Of a stretch of DNA of 64,000 nt, positions 53,827 through 63,153 are shown one piece after another. A model generated the notes under the pieces. It did not search any database, was not told where the DNA came from, and saw nothing but the letters and a program-made list of their open reading frames with translations. Numbering within the stretch: the stretch's first letter is position 1; each line of letters begins with the position of its first letter. The position numbers were made by a program, and so were the translations under genes. Source of the DNA: DATFVJ01 sp963851085 (GTDB lineage Bacteria; Actinomycetota; Actinomycetes; Streptosporangiales; Streptosporangiaceae); NCBI GenBank assembly GCA_963851085.1, contig CAWKNX010000002.1, positions 62,001 through 126,000 of the forward strand. The letters run 5' to 3'.

Positions 53827-55563
53827 ATGAGCGATTTTGACTACGACGTTCTGGTCATCGGGTCGGGCTTCGGCGGCAGCGTCACAGCGTTGCGGCTGAC
53901 CGAGAAGGGCTACCGCGTAGGTGTGCTCGAGGCGGGCCGCCGGTTCGACGATCCCGATGATCCCACACCCGGGCAGCGCCAAAGCAGCTTGCCCAAGACA
54001 TCATGGCGGATCCTCAAGTACATGTGGGCGCCGCAGTTCGGCATGACCGGGATCCAGCGCATCCACCTGCTGCGCGGTGAGAAGGACTCACGTGTGCTCG
54101 TCCTGGCCGGCGCCGGGGTCGGCGGCGGTTCGCTCAACTATGGGAACACGCTGTACAGGCCAACAGAGCCGTTCTTCGACGACCCGCAGTGGCGCCACAT
54201 CACCGACTGGCGCACCGAGCTTGCGCCGTACTATGACCAGGCCGAACGGATGCTCGGTGTGGCACCCAACCCGACCATGACACCCGCGGACCTGGTGATG
54301 AGGAAGGTCGCGGACCGGATGGGGCGTGGCGACACCTTCCATCTCACCCGGGTCGGCGTCTATTTCGGCGACACACCAGGGAAAGAGAACCCGGACCCTT
54401 ACTTCGGCGGTGCCGGGCCGCGGCGGACCACCTGTACCGAGTGCGGGGCGTGCATGACCGGCTGCCGCGACGGCGCGAAGAACATGCTCACAGAGAACTA
54501 TCTCTACCTCGCTGAACGGGCCGGCGCGCGGATCATGCCGATGACGATGGTGACCGCTGTGCGGCCTCGACCGGGCGGCTACTCCGTGGAGATCAAGCGA
54601 ACCGGGAGCCCGAGCCGTCAGCGGCGCACGCTCACGGCCGAGCAGGTCGTGTTCGCGGCGGGCACGTGGGGCACCCAGAAGCTGCTGCACCGGATGAAGG
54701 CGACCGGTATCCTGCCGCGGCTGTCCGCGCGGCTTGGCGTGCTGACCCGCACCAACTCGGAGGCGCTCCTTGGCGCTGAGCGCATGCGGTTCAAGGGTGA
54801 AGACTACAGCCGCGGCGTGGCGATCACGTCTTCCTTCTTCCCGGACGACGAGACCCATATCGAGCCGGTCCGCTATGGTCGCGGCTCCAACGAAATGGGC
54901 TCGCTGCGCACCCTGCTGGTCGACGGCGGCGGGGGCACACCGCGATGGGCCAAGTTCCTGGGCCGGGTGGCGACCCACCCATTGGACCTGGCCAAGGTGG
55001 TCAACCTGCGGCACTGGTCGGAGCGGGCGGTGATCGCACTGGTCATGCAGAACCGTGACAACTCGGTCACCGTGCGGGCCAAGCGCGGGCGGCTCGGCTG
55101 GGGAATGCGGTCCGGGCGGGGGCACGGTGAGCAGAACCCGGTCTGGATCCCGGACGCACACCGCGCCACGCGCATGCTGGCCGAGGAAATCGGCGGGACC
55201 GCGTTCGGCACCTGGACCGACCTGTTCAACATCCCGATGACGGCGCATTTCCTCGGTGGCGCCGCGATCGGCGACTCGCCCGACACCGGGGTGATCGACC
55301 CCTACCACCGGGTCTACGGGTATGAGGGACTGCACGTCGTGGACGGTTCGGCCGTCTCGGCCAACCTCGGCGTGAACCCGGCGCTCACGATCACCACTCA
55401 GGCCGAGCGGGCCATGGCAATGTGGCCGAACCGCGGCGAAGCCGACCCACGGCCTGCTCCAGGCGCCCCGTACGAGCAGGTGGCGCCCGTTGCGCCGGTC
55501 AATCCTGCCGTCCCCGCCAGCGCCCCAGCCGCGCTGCGCCTGCAGCCCCGCGTGCGGCCCTGA
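53827..55563 (+). CDS. GMC family oxidoreductase, cholesterol-oxidase-like
   Basis: About 578 aa FAD enzyme. FDYDVLVIGSGFGGSVTALR (GxGxxG), LVLAGAGVGGGSLNYGNTLY, a Cys cluster TTCTECGACMTGCRDGAKNM (C-x2-C-x2-C-x3-C), VVFAAGTWGTQKLLHRMKAT, HFLGGAAIGDSPDTGVIDPY, and the C-terminal GLHVVDGSAVSANLGVNPAL signature with catalytic His/Asn. The cysteine cluster is typical of actinobacterial ChoD-type members. ATG 53827 chosen: GAGGA upstream and family start SDFDYDVLVIG. Substrate probably a sterol or other alcohol, not certain. Confidence 0.88.
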   Translation: MSDFDYDVLVIGSGFGGSVTALRLTEKGYRVGVLEAGRRFDDPDDPTPGQRQSSLPKTSWRILKYMWAPQFGMTGIQRIHLLRGEKDSRVLVLAGAGVGGGSLNYGNTLYRPTEPFFDDPQWRHITDWRTELAPYYDQAERMLGVAPNPTMTPADLVMRKVADRMGRGDTFHLTRVGVYFGDTPGKENPDPYFGGAGPRRTTCTECGACMTGCRDGAKNMLTENYLYLAERAGARIMPMTMVTAVRPRPGGYSVEIKRTGSPSRQRRTLTAEQVVFAAGTWGTQKLLHRMKATGILPRLSARLGVLTRTNSEALLGAERMRFKGEDYSRGVAITSSFFPDDETHIEPVRYGRGSNEMGSLRTLLVDGGGGTPRWAKFLGRVATHPLDLAKVVNLRHWSERAVIALVMQNRDNSVTVRAKRGRLGWGMRSGRGHGEQNPVWIPDAHRATRMLAEEIGGTAFGTWTDLFNIPMTAHFLGGAAIGDSPDTGVIDPYHRVYGYEGLHVVDGSAVSANLGVNPALTITTQAERAMAMWPNRGEADPRPAPGAPYEQVAPVAPVNPAVPASAPAALRLQPRVRP

Positions 55564-55633
55564 CCAGGGGGCCATCACACCGGCCCGGCGGTGGGCCTAG
55601 TCGCACGCGGCAGGGTCGGCTGCCGCAGGTCAC

Positions 55634-56320
55634 CTATTGCTGGCGCGCGGCCATCGCTTCGACCCCGGCGATGAAGAGGTCGATCCCGAACCGGTAATGG
55701 AAGTCCGGGTTGTCGCACGCCGTCATCGGGCCCGCCGCCTCGACAAGGCACGGGTACCGGTCGGGCGGCAGCACGGCGAGCCGGACCCGGTTGCGGCGCT
55801 GTAGTTCCGCGCGCTCTTCTTCGCTCAGGCCCGGGTCGAATCCCGGTTCGCTCATCACGAGCATCAGCCCGGTCCATAGCGTGCCGCGGGCGATCTCGCT
55901 GGCGTGCAGGGGATCGAATCCGGCGCGTTGCAGGATCCCGAGCGTGGTCTCGGTCGCCTCCAGCGCGGCCGCGCTCTGTTTCTCGCCCGTCAGCAGGAGC
56001 TGCGAAGCGCACGGGTGCGAACGCAGCACCGCGACAAGGGATCCCAGCATGCCGCGCAGCTGGCTTGGCCACGGCGCCGCCGCGTCGATGTCGGTGTCGA
56101 TCTCGCCCCAGATCCGGTCGGCGAGCCCGGCGAGCAGTTCCTCCTTGTTGCGGAAGTGCCAGTACAGCGCCATGGGCGTGACGCCGAGTTCCTGCGCAAG
56201 CCGCCGGATGGTCAGTGCCTCAAGGCCCTCGGCGTCGCCGAGGGCCAGCGCTCTTTCGACCACGGCCGCCTTGCTGAGCCGGGTCCGTTCCGCGTCGTCG
56301 CGCGCCGGTGTCGTTGCCAT
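55634..56320 (-). CDS. TetR-family repressor
   Basis: 228 aa. HTH: RLSKAAVVERALALGDAEGL, EALTIRRLAQELGVTPMALY, WHFRNKEELLAGLADRIWGE. The ligand domain has PWPSQLRGMLGSLVAVLRSH, SEIARGTLWTGLMLVMSEPG. Divergent from a DHA2-type efflux gene 136 bp away, the normal layout for a TetR repressor of a drug pump. ATG 56320. The frame extends upstream across the spacer, but that part has no family match. Confidence 0.92.
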   Translation of the reverse strand: MATTPARDDAERTRLSKAAVVERALALGDAEGLEALTIRRLAQELGVTPMALYWHFRNKEELLAGLADRIWGEIDTDIDAAAPWPSQLRGMLGSLVAVLRSHPCASQLLLTGEKQSAAALEATETTLGILQRAGFDPLHASEIARGTLWTGLMLVMSEPGFDPGLSEEERAELQRRNRVRLAVLPPDRYPCLVEAAGPMTACDNPDFHYRFGIDLFIAGVEAMAARQQ

Positions 56321-56329
56321 CTCTTGACA

Positions 56330-56420
56330 ACTATACGCCGTACAAGGCAAGCTTTTCCATACAGCATATACAACGTATAGGAACGACGTACAGGTACACC
56401 GTTCAGGAACGTTGTACAGG
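56330..56420. promoter_or_regulatory. candidate TetR operator region
   Basis: Within the TetR/MFS spacer: AGGAACGACGTACAGG at 56379 and AGGAACGTTGTACAGG at 56405, two direct repeats 26 bp apart, plus CTATACG ... CGTATAG as an inverted pair. AT-richer than flanks. Likely binding sites for the TetR protein. Confidence 0.55.
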
Positions 56421-56456
56421 ACTGTCCACACCGGCACGCAGAAGGGGAGCAAACAC

Positions 56457-58013
56457 ATGTCCAGACGCTGGTGGACGCTGGTGGCGGTAGCGCTCGCCAC
56501 ATTCATGACCTATCTCGACAACAACGTGACGAACGTGGCGATCCCGACGATCCAGCGCAGCCTGCATCTGTCGATCGCCGGCCTGGAATGGGTGGTCAGC
56601 AGCTACATCCTGGTCTTCGCCGCGTTACTGCTGGCCGGCGGGCGGCTTGCCGACGTCTACGGCCGGCGGCGGCTGTTCATGATCGGGCTGTCGATCTTCA
56701 CGCTCGCCTCGCTGACCGCGGGCCTGGCGGGCAGCGGCGGGATCCTCATCGCGAGCAGGCTGCTGCAAGGGCTCGGCGCGGCGCTCGTGGTGCCCACCAC
56801 ACTCGCGATCATCCTTGCGACCTTCGACGACGTGAAGGAACGCACCACCGCGGTGGGGGTATGGACCGCGATCGGCGCACTCGCGCTTGCGTTCGGCCCG
56901 CTCATCGGCGGCTTCGTCAGCCAGCACCTGCGCTGGGGATGGATCTTCTTTATCAACGTGCCCGTGGGCGCCGCGACCTTCGTCATGGCCGCGCTGACGA
57001 TGCGGGAATCGCGCGACACGTCCACGGTGCGCCGCCTCGACATCCCTGGCCTGATCACCTCGGCGGCCGCGCTGTTCTCGCTCACCTACGCGCTCATCGA
57101 GGGCCACGACAGGGGCTGGACGTCCAGCCTGATTCTCGGTGGCTTCGCGGCTGCCGCCGCGTCGGGCGCGGCCTTCGCCCTGATCGAGTCCCGGAGCAGC
57201 CACCCGATGGTCACCATGTCACTGTTTCGCTCCCGCGTGTTCAGCGGCGGCATCGTGACGATGATGCTGTGGGCGTTCGGAATCTTCGGGATCTACTTCT
57301 TCACCTCGCTGTACCTGCAGAATGTCCTCGGGTTCTCCCCGACCGAGGCGGGCCTCGCATTCATGCCGATGGCATTGTGCCTCGCGGCGGTAGCCGCGAT
57401 CGCCGGCCCTATCGCGGCCCGCGCTGGGGCGCACACGACGGTCGCGTTCGGGCTTGTGCTCATCGCGATCGGGGTGTACCTGGTCTCGCGGCTCGGCCAG
57501 GGCGCGACGCTCGCGGATCTGATGCCTGGCTTCGTGCTGATCGGGGCTGGTTCTGGGCTGAACGTGCCATTGACTGACTCGATCTTGCACGCGATGCCGC
57601 GCGACCGCTCCGGAATCGCGTCGGCGCTGCTCAATGCCTCGCGTGAGGTATCAGGACTGCTCGGCATCACGGTCATCGGTGCCGTCCTGCGGTCCCGGCA
57701 GGGCGCCGTTGCCCGGGGTGGCGCGACGCCAACCAGGGCGTTCCTCGACGGCTATCAGGCGGGCCTGCTTGTCACGGTCGCGCTGGTGATGGCGGGCGCG
57801 GTCGTGAGCTTCCTCGCGCTGCGCCGCGCGGCCCAGCCCGCGGCGGCAGCAACGGCCGCACCAGCAACCGGGCCCGCGCTTGCGGCCGCACCACCGCCTG
57901 CCGCCGGGCTCTCACCTGCGGCCGGGCCGGCACCGGCCGCCCAGCCCGCGCACGTGGCCCGGGCGGCGCCGGCGCCGGCTGGCGCACCGGCTGGCACGCC
58001 ACTCGCCGGGTAA
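56457..58013 (+). CDS. DHA2-family MFS drug efflux transporter
   Basis: 518 aa with 14 predicted helices, proton/drug antiporter of the EmrB/QacA type. MTYLDNNVTNVAIPTIQRSL, VVSSYILVFAALLLAGGRLA, DVYGRRRLFMIGLSIFTLAS (MFS motif A), RLLQGLGAALVVPTTLAIIL, GPLIGGFVSQHLRWGWIFFI (motif C), NVPVGAATFVMAALTMRES. The cytoplasmic tail is Ala/Pro-rich (residues 470 on). ATG 56457, GGGGAGC upstream. Confidence 0.93.
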   Translation: MSRRWWTLVAVALATFMTYLDNNVTNVAIPTIQRSLHLSIAGLEWVVSSYILVFAALLLAGGRLADVYGRRRLFMIGLSIFTLASLTAGLAGSGGILIASRLLQGLGAALVVPTTLAIILATFDDVKERTTAVGVWTAIGALALAFGPLIGGFVSQHLRWGWIFFINVPVGAATFVMAALTMRESRDTSTVRRLDIPGLITSAAALFSLTYALIEGHDRGWTSSLILGGFAAAAASGAAFALIESRSSHPMVTMSLFRSRVFSGGIVTMMLWAFGIFGIYFFTSLYLQNVLGFSPTEAGLAFMPMALCLAAVAAIAGPIAARAGAHTTVAFGLVLIAIGVYLVSRLGQGATLADLMPGFVLIGAGSGLNVPLTDSILHAMPRDRSGIASALLNASREVSGLLGITVIGAVLRSRQGAVARGGATPTRAFLDGYQAGLLVTVALVMAGAVVSFLALRRAAQPAAAATAAPATGPALAAAPPPAAGLSPAAGPAPAAQPAHVARAAPAPAGAPAGTPLAG

Positions 58014-58317
58014 ACGCCGGCCTGGTCACCTCGCGCGGGCCCGGCTACGAGACGGGCGCATGACACCGGCCGAGGCGGCGCAACTGATTTTTTCCTCACC
58101 GGGAACCAACTCCGTGGCCCCGCACGTCTAACAGTCGCCTCTTCCCTGGGGGCCATGATGAATAGTCCGCCCGCACGGCCCCGCGGTTGCGCATGTCGCG
58201 GGGACGTGCGGGCGGCGTCAGCTCCGGGCTCCGTACGGGTGGCTGGCGCACATCCGCTGGCTCACCGGCTGGCTCAGCCACCACTCAGCGGTCGCCACGC
58301 CACAGCAGCACAGCACC

Positions 58318-58395
58318 AGCCCGGGGGCGACCCCCGGCCCCCGTCAGGCGCCCCCCAGCCGCGAACGCCACGCGGCAGCCGTTCGGGATGTTGGG
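58318..58395. repeat. family 2 repeat
   Basis: AGCCCGGGGGCGACCCCCGG hairpin (GCGA loop) then CGCCACGCGGCAGCCGTTCG. Between the convergent MFS and RraA genes; the 486-bp spacer shows no gene. Confidence 0.7.
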
Positions 58396-58499
58396 CGGTA
58401 AGAGCGGCAAGGGCGGCGGGCGCGATATAAGCGGGGCCGAGCATGGGCGGGTGGAGCAGTTCCGCGGGCCCGCGTGATACAGCAGCACATGACTCCGGA

Positions 58500-59207
58500 T
58501 CAGCCGGCCGCATCGCGCGCGTACTCCTCAGCGGTCAGGTAGCGGACCCCCTCCTGCTCGAGCACATCGCGCAGTGCGTTCCTGTCGAGACTGAGCTCGC
58601 CCGCACGAAACGCCGCACGGGACACCGCTTCCCGCTCCGCTCTGGCCCGCGCGGCAACCAGAGCATGCTCGACCTGCGCGCGCGGCACGCACATAACGCC
58701 GTCGTCGTCGGCGATGACGGCGTCACCGGGGCAGACCCGCTCGCCACCGACCACGATGGGCACGTTGACCGCCCCTGGCGTGGCCTTGACGGTCCCCTGC
58801 GCGCTCACCTGCGCGGACCAGACCGGGAAGCCCATCTCGTGCAGTTCGGCCACGTCACGTACGCCGCCGTCGATGACCGCGCCGCGTACCCCGCGCACCT
58901 GCAGCGCGGTCGCGACAAGTTCGCCGAGCAGTCCATCCGTGCACGGCGACGTGGTGGTTATGACAAGGACGTCGCCAGGCCGGCACTGCTCGACCGCGGC
59001 ATGGACCATGAGATTGTCACCAGGCCAGCACAGCACGGTGACGGCGGGGCCGGCGATACGGGAACCAAGCCGCACCGGGCGCAGCCGCGGGCCGAGGAAT
59101 CCCGACCTGCCGAGGGCCTCGTGCACGGTCGCGACCCCGAATTCGCCGAGCCTATCGACCTCGGCGAGGTCCGCACGGGGCGGGTTGGTCACCACGATGT
59201 TCCTCAT
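58500..59207 (-). CDS. RraA-like aldolase / oxaloacetate decarboxylase
   Basis: 235 aa, RraA/HMG-CHA aldolase fold. EFGVATVHEALGRSGFLGPR, TVLCWPGDNLMVHAAVEQCR, GDVLVITTTSPCTDGLLGEL, GVRGAVIDGGVRDVAELHEM (the metal-site R-D), VVGGERVCPGDAVIADDDGV. ATG 59207 with GAGGAGGT upstream. Members cleave 4-hydroxy-4-methyl-2-oxoglutarate or decarboxylate oxaloacetate; RNase E inhibition is known only for E. coli RraA. Confidence 0.88.
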   Translation of the reverse strand: MRNIVVTNPPRADLAEVDRLGEFGVATVHEALGRSGFLGPRLRPVRLGSRIAGPAVTVLCWPGDNLMVHAAVEQCRPGDVLVITTTSPCTDGLLGELVATALQVRGVRGAVIDGGVRDVAELHEMGFPVWSAQVSAQGTVKATPGAVNVPIVVGGERVCPGDAVIADDDGVMCVPRAQVEHALVAARARAEREAVSRAAFRAGELSLDRNALRDVLEQEGVRYLTAEEYARDAAG

Positions 59208-59269
59208 GTCGTACCTCCTCGCGCGGACTGGCATCGGCCAGGTTACTCCGCGGGCGGACAGCCACCGCG

Positions 59270-59440
59270 CGCACGGCGCGCCACGCGGCAGCCGTATCGA
59301 CAGTGCGAGCCCGGGGGCGACCCCCGCATGCGCCTGGACGGCGCGCCACGCGGCAGCCGTTAAGCCTCTGCCAGCCCGGGGACGACCCCGGAATCCCCCG
59401 CATGCGCCTGGACGGCACCACGCGGCAGCCGTTAAGACTG
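59270..59440. repeat. family 2 repeats, tandem
   Basis: Box CGCGCCACGCGGCAGCCGT three times (about 59276, 59340, 59416) with GAGCCCGGGGGCGACCCCCG and CAGCCCGGGGACGACCCCGG hairpins between, and GCATGCGCCTGGACGGC twice. In the divergent spacer 59208-59685, no gene seen. Confidence 0.75.
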
Positions 59441-59685
59441 CTGGGGTGCCACGGCGATGCGCGCCGCAGGGGCCGACGTGACGGCGCACGGCGCACGGCG
59501 CCGAAATTTGTCGTCACAGCGTACGGGCCGACTGCCGGTGACCGCATCAGGCTCGCCGGTAGGTGACGGGGCGGCGGCGGGCGCGGGGTTGACGTGGGTC
59601 AACCTGGGGGTTGAGCCCGGGTGTCAGCCCGGATCCCAACCCGCGGGGCGACGTGGTGAGCTGGGTGGCGCGGCATGCTCACGGC

Positions 59686-60222
59686 ATGAATACAAGCATG
59701 TACCTGGTCAACGCATTCCTTGTCCTGCTGGTTGTCCGCCAGATCCGCGAACACCGCCTGGACCTTGCAGCCCTGGCCGTCCCGGTGCTCGCGGTAGGTG
59801 CTGCCGCCGTCTTGTTCCTGCACTCGGTGCCTGGCCGCGGCAACGACATCGCGCTGGAGCTGATCTGCGCCTCGATCGGCGCGGTCATGGGCGTGCTGGC
59901 TGGCCTGGCGACTCACCTGCGCCGCAGCGGCGATGGCGTGCCGCTGGGCCGCGCGGGCTGGCTGGCGGCCAGCCTGTGGGTCGCCGGTGTCGGCGCCCGG
60001 ATGGCCTTCGGGTTCGCCGCCAGTCACGGCGCCGGGCCGGCAATCGGACGGTTCAGCGCCGGACAACAGATCACCGGCTCGGACGCGTGGGTCGCCGCAC
60101 TGGTGATGATGGCGCTGGCTGATGTGCTCGCCCGGCTGGCCGTGGTGTACCTGCGGGGCCGCCGGCTGGCGGCGGGTTCGGCGGCCCAGCCGGTGCGGGT
60201 CCCGGCCGGGGACCGTGCGTGA
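59686..60222 (+). CDS. multispanning membrane protein upstream of a two-component system
   Basis: 178 aa, four or five helices: MYLVNAFLVLLVVRQIREHR, LAALAVPVLAVGAAAVLFLH, LICASIGAVMGVLAGLATHL, GWLAASLWVAGVGARMAFGF, WVAALVMMALADVLARLAVV. ATG 59686; a start at 59611 or a GTG would add residues. Overlaps the sensor kinase by 8 bp, so it belongs to the same operon and may feed or modify the sensor. Similar to DUF1453-type proteins in shape; not assigned. Confidence 0.65.
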   Translation: MNTSMYLVNAFLVLLVVRQIREHRLDLAALAVPVLAVGAAAVLFLHSVPGRGNDIALELICASIGAVMGVLAGLATHLRRSGDGVPLGRAGWLAASLWVAGVGARMAFGFAASHGAGPAIGRFSAGQQITGSDAWVAALVMMALADVLARLAVVYLRGRRLAAGSAAQPVRVPAGDRA

Positions 60223-61585
60223 CCTCGCATCCCTGCCCGCCGCGCGCCACACTGTGTCCATGAGGGCACGGCTGGCAGCGGCGGGCCTTATCCATGCCGC
60301 CACCCGCTTCCATGCCGCCACCCGCGCCACGGCGCCCGGGGCAGCAGGCAGCCCCGCCGGGGAGCCGGCGTCGGCCCGGGTCACCGCGGCGCGGTCCCGC
60401 GCCCGCGAGCGCCGCGACCGCCAGCGGCAGACACTGCGGCCGCTGGGCTGGGCGCTGATCGCGATCGTCGTGGTGGCGGGCCTGCAAAGTCATCCGCCGC
60501 CGGGTCTGGCCGGTGCCCGCCTGGGGGTGAGCCTGGCCCTGGCCGGCTACGCCGCCGCGGTCGCGGCGGCGACAGCCAGCGGCTGGGCCCAGCGCGGCCT
60601 CGCCGTCCAGGCCGTGCTGATCGGGCTGATCGGCGGCTGCGGGGTGGCGCTGGCCGCCTTGCAGCCACACGGGCCGGCCGAGCTCGCGGCGACCATGGGC
60701 GTGTGGATCGCGGCGGTGCGGCTGCCGCCCGTGCCGGCCGCCGCCGCCGCGGCAGCGATCACGGCGGCACTGGGCGCCGCGATCGCCTTCACCCAGCAGC
60801 CCGCGGCCCAGTCGGTCATCGCCGCGGCACTCTTGTGCCTGTTGCTCGCGGTGACAGGCCAATTCATCCGCCGCGGCCGGGACAGCCAGGACCGCACGGA
60901 GATGCTGCTGGCCCAACTGCAGGACGCACGCGACGGCGAGGCGGCCGCCGCCGCGCTCGCCGAACGCAGCCGCATCGCCGGCGAGCTGCATGACGTGCTC
61001 GCCCATTCGCTGTCCGGGCTGGCCATCCAGCTCCAGGGCGCCCGCAAGCTGGCCGGCCGCGAGCCGGTCAGCCCCGCTCTTCGCGCGGCGATCGGGCGGT
61101 CCGCGGAGCTGGCGAAGGAAGGAATCGCTGACGCCCGGCAAGCCGTCGGCGCCTTGCGCGGTGACCGGCTACCCACCATTGACCAGCTCGGCGCGCTCGT
61201 CGAAGATTTCCGCCGCGACACCGGTGTGGACGCCATCCTGCGGATCGAGGGGACCCGCCGGCCACTGCCCGCTGAGGCAAGCCTGGCCCTGTTCCGCGGC
61301 GCTCAGGAAGCCCTGACCAACATCGTGCGCTATGCGCCAGGAGCGGCGGCCGCCATCACCGTCCGCTATGCCCCCGGCCGCACGTTCCTCACCGTCGAGA
61401 ACCACGCCCGCCGACCAGGGCCCGCCACCGGCCCGGCCGCCGAGCCCGGCCCCCCGCCGCTTGAAGGCGCCGGCGGCGGGCACGGCCTGGCGGCGATGCG
61501 GGAGCGCCTCCAGCGCGCGGGCGGCACCGCACGGGCAGGCCCGGCCGCCAGCGGGTGGCTCGTCGAGCTGGAGGTCCCGGCGTGA
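60215..61585 (+). CDS. two-component sensor histidine kinase (NarL/HisKA_3 class)
   Basis: About 456 aa. Several helices in residues 75-215 (LGWALIAIVVVAGLQS, LGVSLALAGYAAAVAAATAS, GLAVQAVLIGLIGGCGVALA, ALLCLLLAVTGQFI). HisKA_3 dimerisation motif RSRIAGELHDVLAHSLSGLA (phosphorylated His about residue 259). HATPase: FRGAQEALTNIVRYAPGAAA (N box), GAGGGHGLAAMRERLQRAGG (G box). GTG 60215 overlaps the previous gene; ATG 60260 is the other option. Confidence 0.9.
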   Translation: MRDLASLPAARHTVSMRARLAAAGLIHAATRFHAATRATAPGAAGSPAGEPASARVTAARSRARERRDRQRQTLRPLGWALIAIVVVAGLQSHPPPGLAGARLGVSLALAGYAAAVAAATASGWAQRGLAVQAVLIGLIGGCGVALAALQPHGPAELAATMGVWIAAVRLPPVPAAAAAAAITAALGAAIAFTQQPAAQSVIAAALLCLLLAVTGQFIRRGRDSQDRTEMLLAQLQDARDGEAAAAALAERSRIAGELHDVLAHSLSGLAIQLQGARKLAGREPVSPALRAAIGRSAELAKEGIADARQAVGALRGDRLPTIDQLGALVEDFRRDTGVDAILRIEGTRRPLPAEASLALFRGAQEALTNIVRYAPGAAAAITVRYAPGRTFLTVENHARRPGPATGPAAEPGPPPLEGAGGGHGLAAMRERLQRAGGTARAGPAASGWLVELEVPA

Positions 61586-62271
61586 CGACTCCGCGCCAGC
61601 CGACCGGCATCCGTGTCCTGATCGCCGACGATCAGCGGGTCGTGCGCGACGGGCTGACCATGCTGGTCTCGCTCATCGACGGGGTCACCGTCGTGGGCTC
61701 GGCCAGCGACGGAGCCGAGGCCCTGCGGCTCGCCGAGGCACACCGCCCCGACGTGGTCATGATGGACCTGCGCATGCCGGGCGTCGATGGCATCGCCGCC
61801 ACCGAGCAGCTGCGCCAGCGGCTGCCCGCCACCCGCGTGCTCGTGCTGACCACCTACGCCGACGAGACCGCGATCCTCCCGGCGCTGCGGGCCGGCGCAC
61901 TCGGGTACCTCACCAAGGACGCGAGCGCCGAACAGATCGAGACGGCGATCCGCGCGGTGCACGCGGGGCAGACCCACCTCGACCCCGCCGTCCAGGAACG
62001 CCTCGTGGCCGCGGTCACCAGCCAGCCACCGGGCGCACCCGCGGTCGGCGCCGGCCACCCCCCGCCCGCCGGGCTCACCAGCCGCGAAGCCGAAGTGCTC
62101 ACCCTTCTCGCAGCGGGGCTGAGCAACACCGAGATCGCCCAGCGCCTGTTCGTCAGCAACGCCACCGTGAAGACCCACATCAACCGGATCTTCGCCAAGA
62201 CCGGTGCCCGCGACCGCGCCCAGGCCATCCGGTACGCCTATCAGAGCGGCCTCGCGGATCCCAATCGGTAA
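61582..62271 (+). CDS. response regulator, NarL/FixJ family
   Basis: 229 aa. Receiver: IRVLIADDQRVVRDGLTMLV, PDVVMMDLRMPGVDGIAATE (phospho-Asp about residue 62), VLVLTTYADETAILPALRAG, YLTKDAS (Lys). C-terminal LuxR-type HTH: LTSREAEVLTLLAAGLSNTE, IAQRLFVSNATVKTHINRIF. GTG start 61582 overlaps the kinase stop (GTGA) with GGAGG upstream, so they are translated together. Target genes unknown. Confidence 0.95.
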   Translation: MTTPRQPTGIRVLIADDQRVVRDGLTMLVSLIDGVTVVGSASDGAEALRLAEAHRPDVVMMDLRMPGVDGIAATEQLRQRLPATRVLVLTTYADETAILPALRAGALGYLTKDASAEQIETAIRAVHAGQTHLDPAVQERLVAAVTSQPPGAPAVGAGHPPPAGLTSREAEVLTLLAAGLSNTEIAQRLFVSNATVKTHINRIFAKTGARDRAQAIRYAYQSGLADPNR

Positions 62272-62535
62272 CAGCAGCCACGCAGGCGCGGCACATGCGG
62301 GCGGGCGGCGGCTGGTCCGCCCAGCAGGCGGCGGCTAGGTCGTGTCTCAAAGTCAGCTTCCCTACTGCATGGCCAACGGCCTTGCCCGGCTGCCCGGACA
62401 GGGGCGGCCCTGAAATCATTCCGCCCGTGCATCGCCTCGTCCGGTACAATCGCGGGATTGTTTTCACTGCTGGGAGCCCATGAGGTTCGCGTGTGGCCTC
62501 CCCGGCAGTTCCCAGGCTGAGAGCAGGTTTCGTTA

Positions 62536-62916
62536 ATGGCATGTCGTATCAGTGAACTCGTGCTCGGTTGCCGCGACCCTGAGGTGCTGGCGCGGTTCTG
62601 GTGCGAGGTCCTGGACTTCGTCGTGCTCGATCGCGAGGACGACGGCTCGGTGGAGATCGGGCCGCGCGAAGGGTTCGGCGGTCCGCAGCCGACGATCATC
62701 CTCAGTCGCAGGGATGAGCCGGAGAAGGGGAAATCCCGGCTGCACATCGACGTCAACGCCACCGACCGCGATCAGGACGCCGAGCTCGAACGCCTTCTGA
62801 AGCTCGGTGCGCGCCCGGCCGACATCGGCCAGACAGGGGAGGAGCAGTGGCATGTCCTGACCGACCCCGAAGGCAATGAGTTCTGCCTGCTCAAGGCCCG
62901 CCTGGACCCACTCTGA
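62536..62916 (+). CDS. VOC (glyoxalase-like) protein
   Basis: 126 aa, one vicinal-oxygen-chelate unit. RISELVLGCRDPEVLARFWC, EVLDFVVLDREDDGSVEIGP, RLHIDVNATDRDQDAELERL, GEEQWHVLTDPEGNEFCLL. ATG 62536. Substrate unknown; such small proteins often bind drugs or thiol adducts. The 264 bp before it hold an AT-rich pocket (GGTACAATCGCGGGATTGTT) that could be a promoter. Confidence 0.85.
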   Translation: MACRISELVLGCRDPEVLARFWCEVLDFVVLDREDDGSVEIGPREGFGGPQPTIILSRRDEPEKGKSRLHIDVNATDRDQDAELERLLKLGARPADIGQTGEEQWHVLTDPEGNEFCLLKARLDPL

Positions 62917-62949
62917 TGCTCATCGACCCCGGCGCACCAGCCCAAGCAG

Positions 62950-63069
62950 GTACTGGCGCGTGCCGGGCCGGGGGTGGCCCGATCGATTGGGTGATGGCCG
63001 CGCAGGGCGTGTCGTTCCGGCACGCGGTCGAGCCGCTGCGGCAGGAGTCGCCGACGCTGTCGGTGGCGA
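62950..63069 (+). pseudogene. relic of a CHC2 zinc-finger primase-type domain
   Basis: The plus frame reads GTGACRAGGGPIDWVMAAQG then VSFRHAVEPLRQESPTL. This matches the second half of CHC2 DNA-primase zinc domains (a Cys, Gly-Gly, IDWVM, EGVSFRHAVELLR). No start of its own, no catalytic part, and the frame loses sense after about 63070. Probably a fragment of a mobile-element or phage primase-like gene left between VOC and GNAT genes. Confidence 0.5.
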
Positions 63070-63153
63070 GGATGCGGCCGTGGGCGGTGTCGATCAGCAC
63101 GCCTGGCGTGCCCGAGCCCGGTGACTCGCATGGCGCCCACGGTATCGGCTCGC

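Noticed and set aside
62340..62380. GGTCGTGTCTCAAAGT as an insertion-sequence end
   Set aside because: Resembles some IS terminal sequences, but there is no partner end or transposase within reach.
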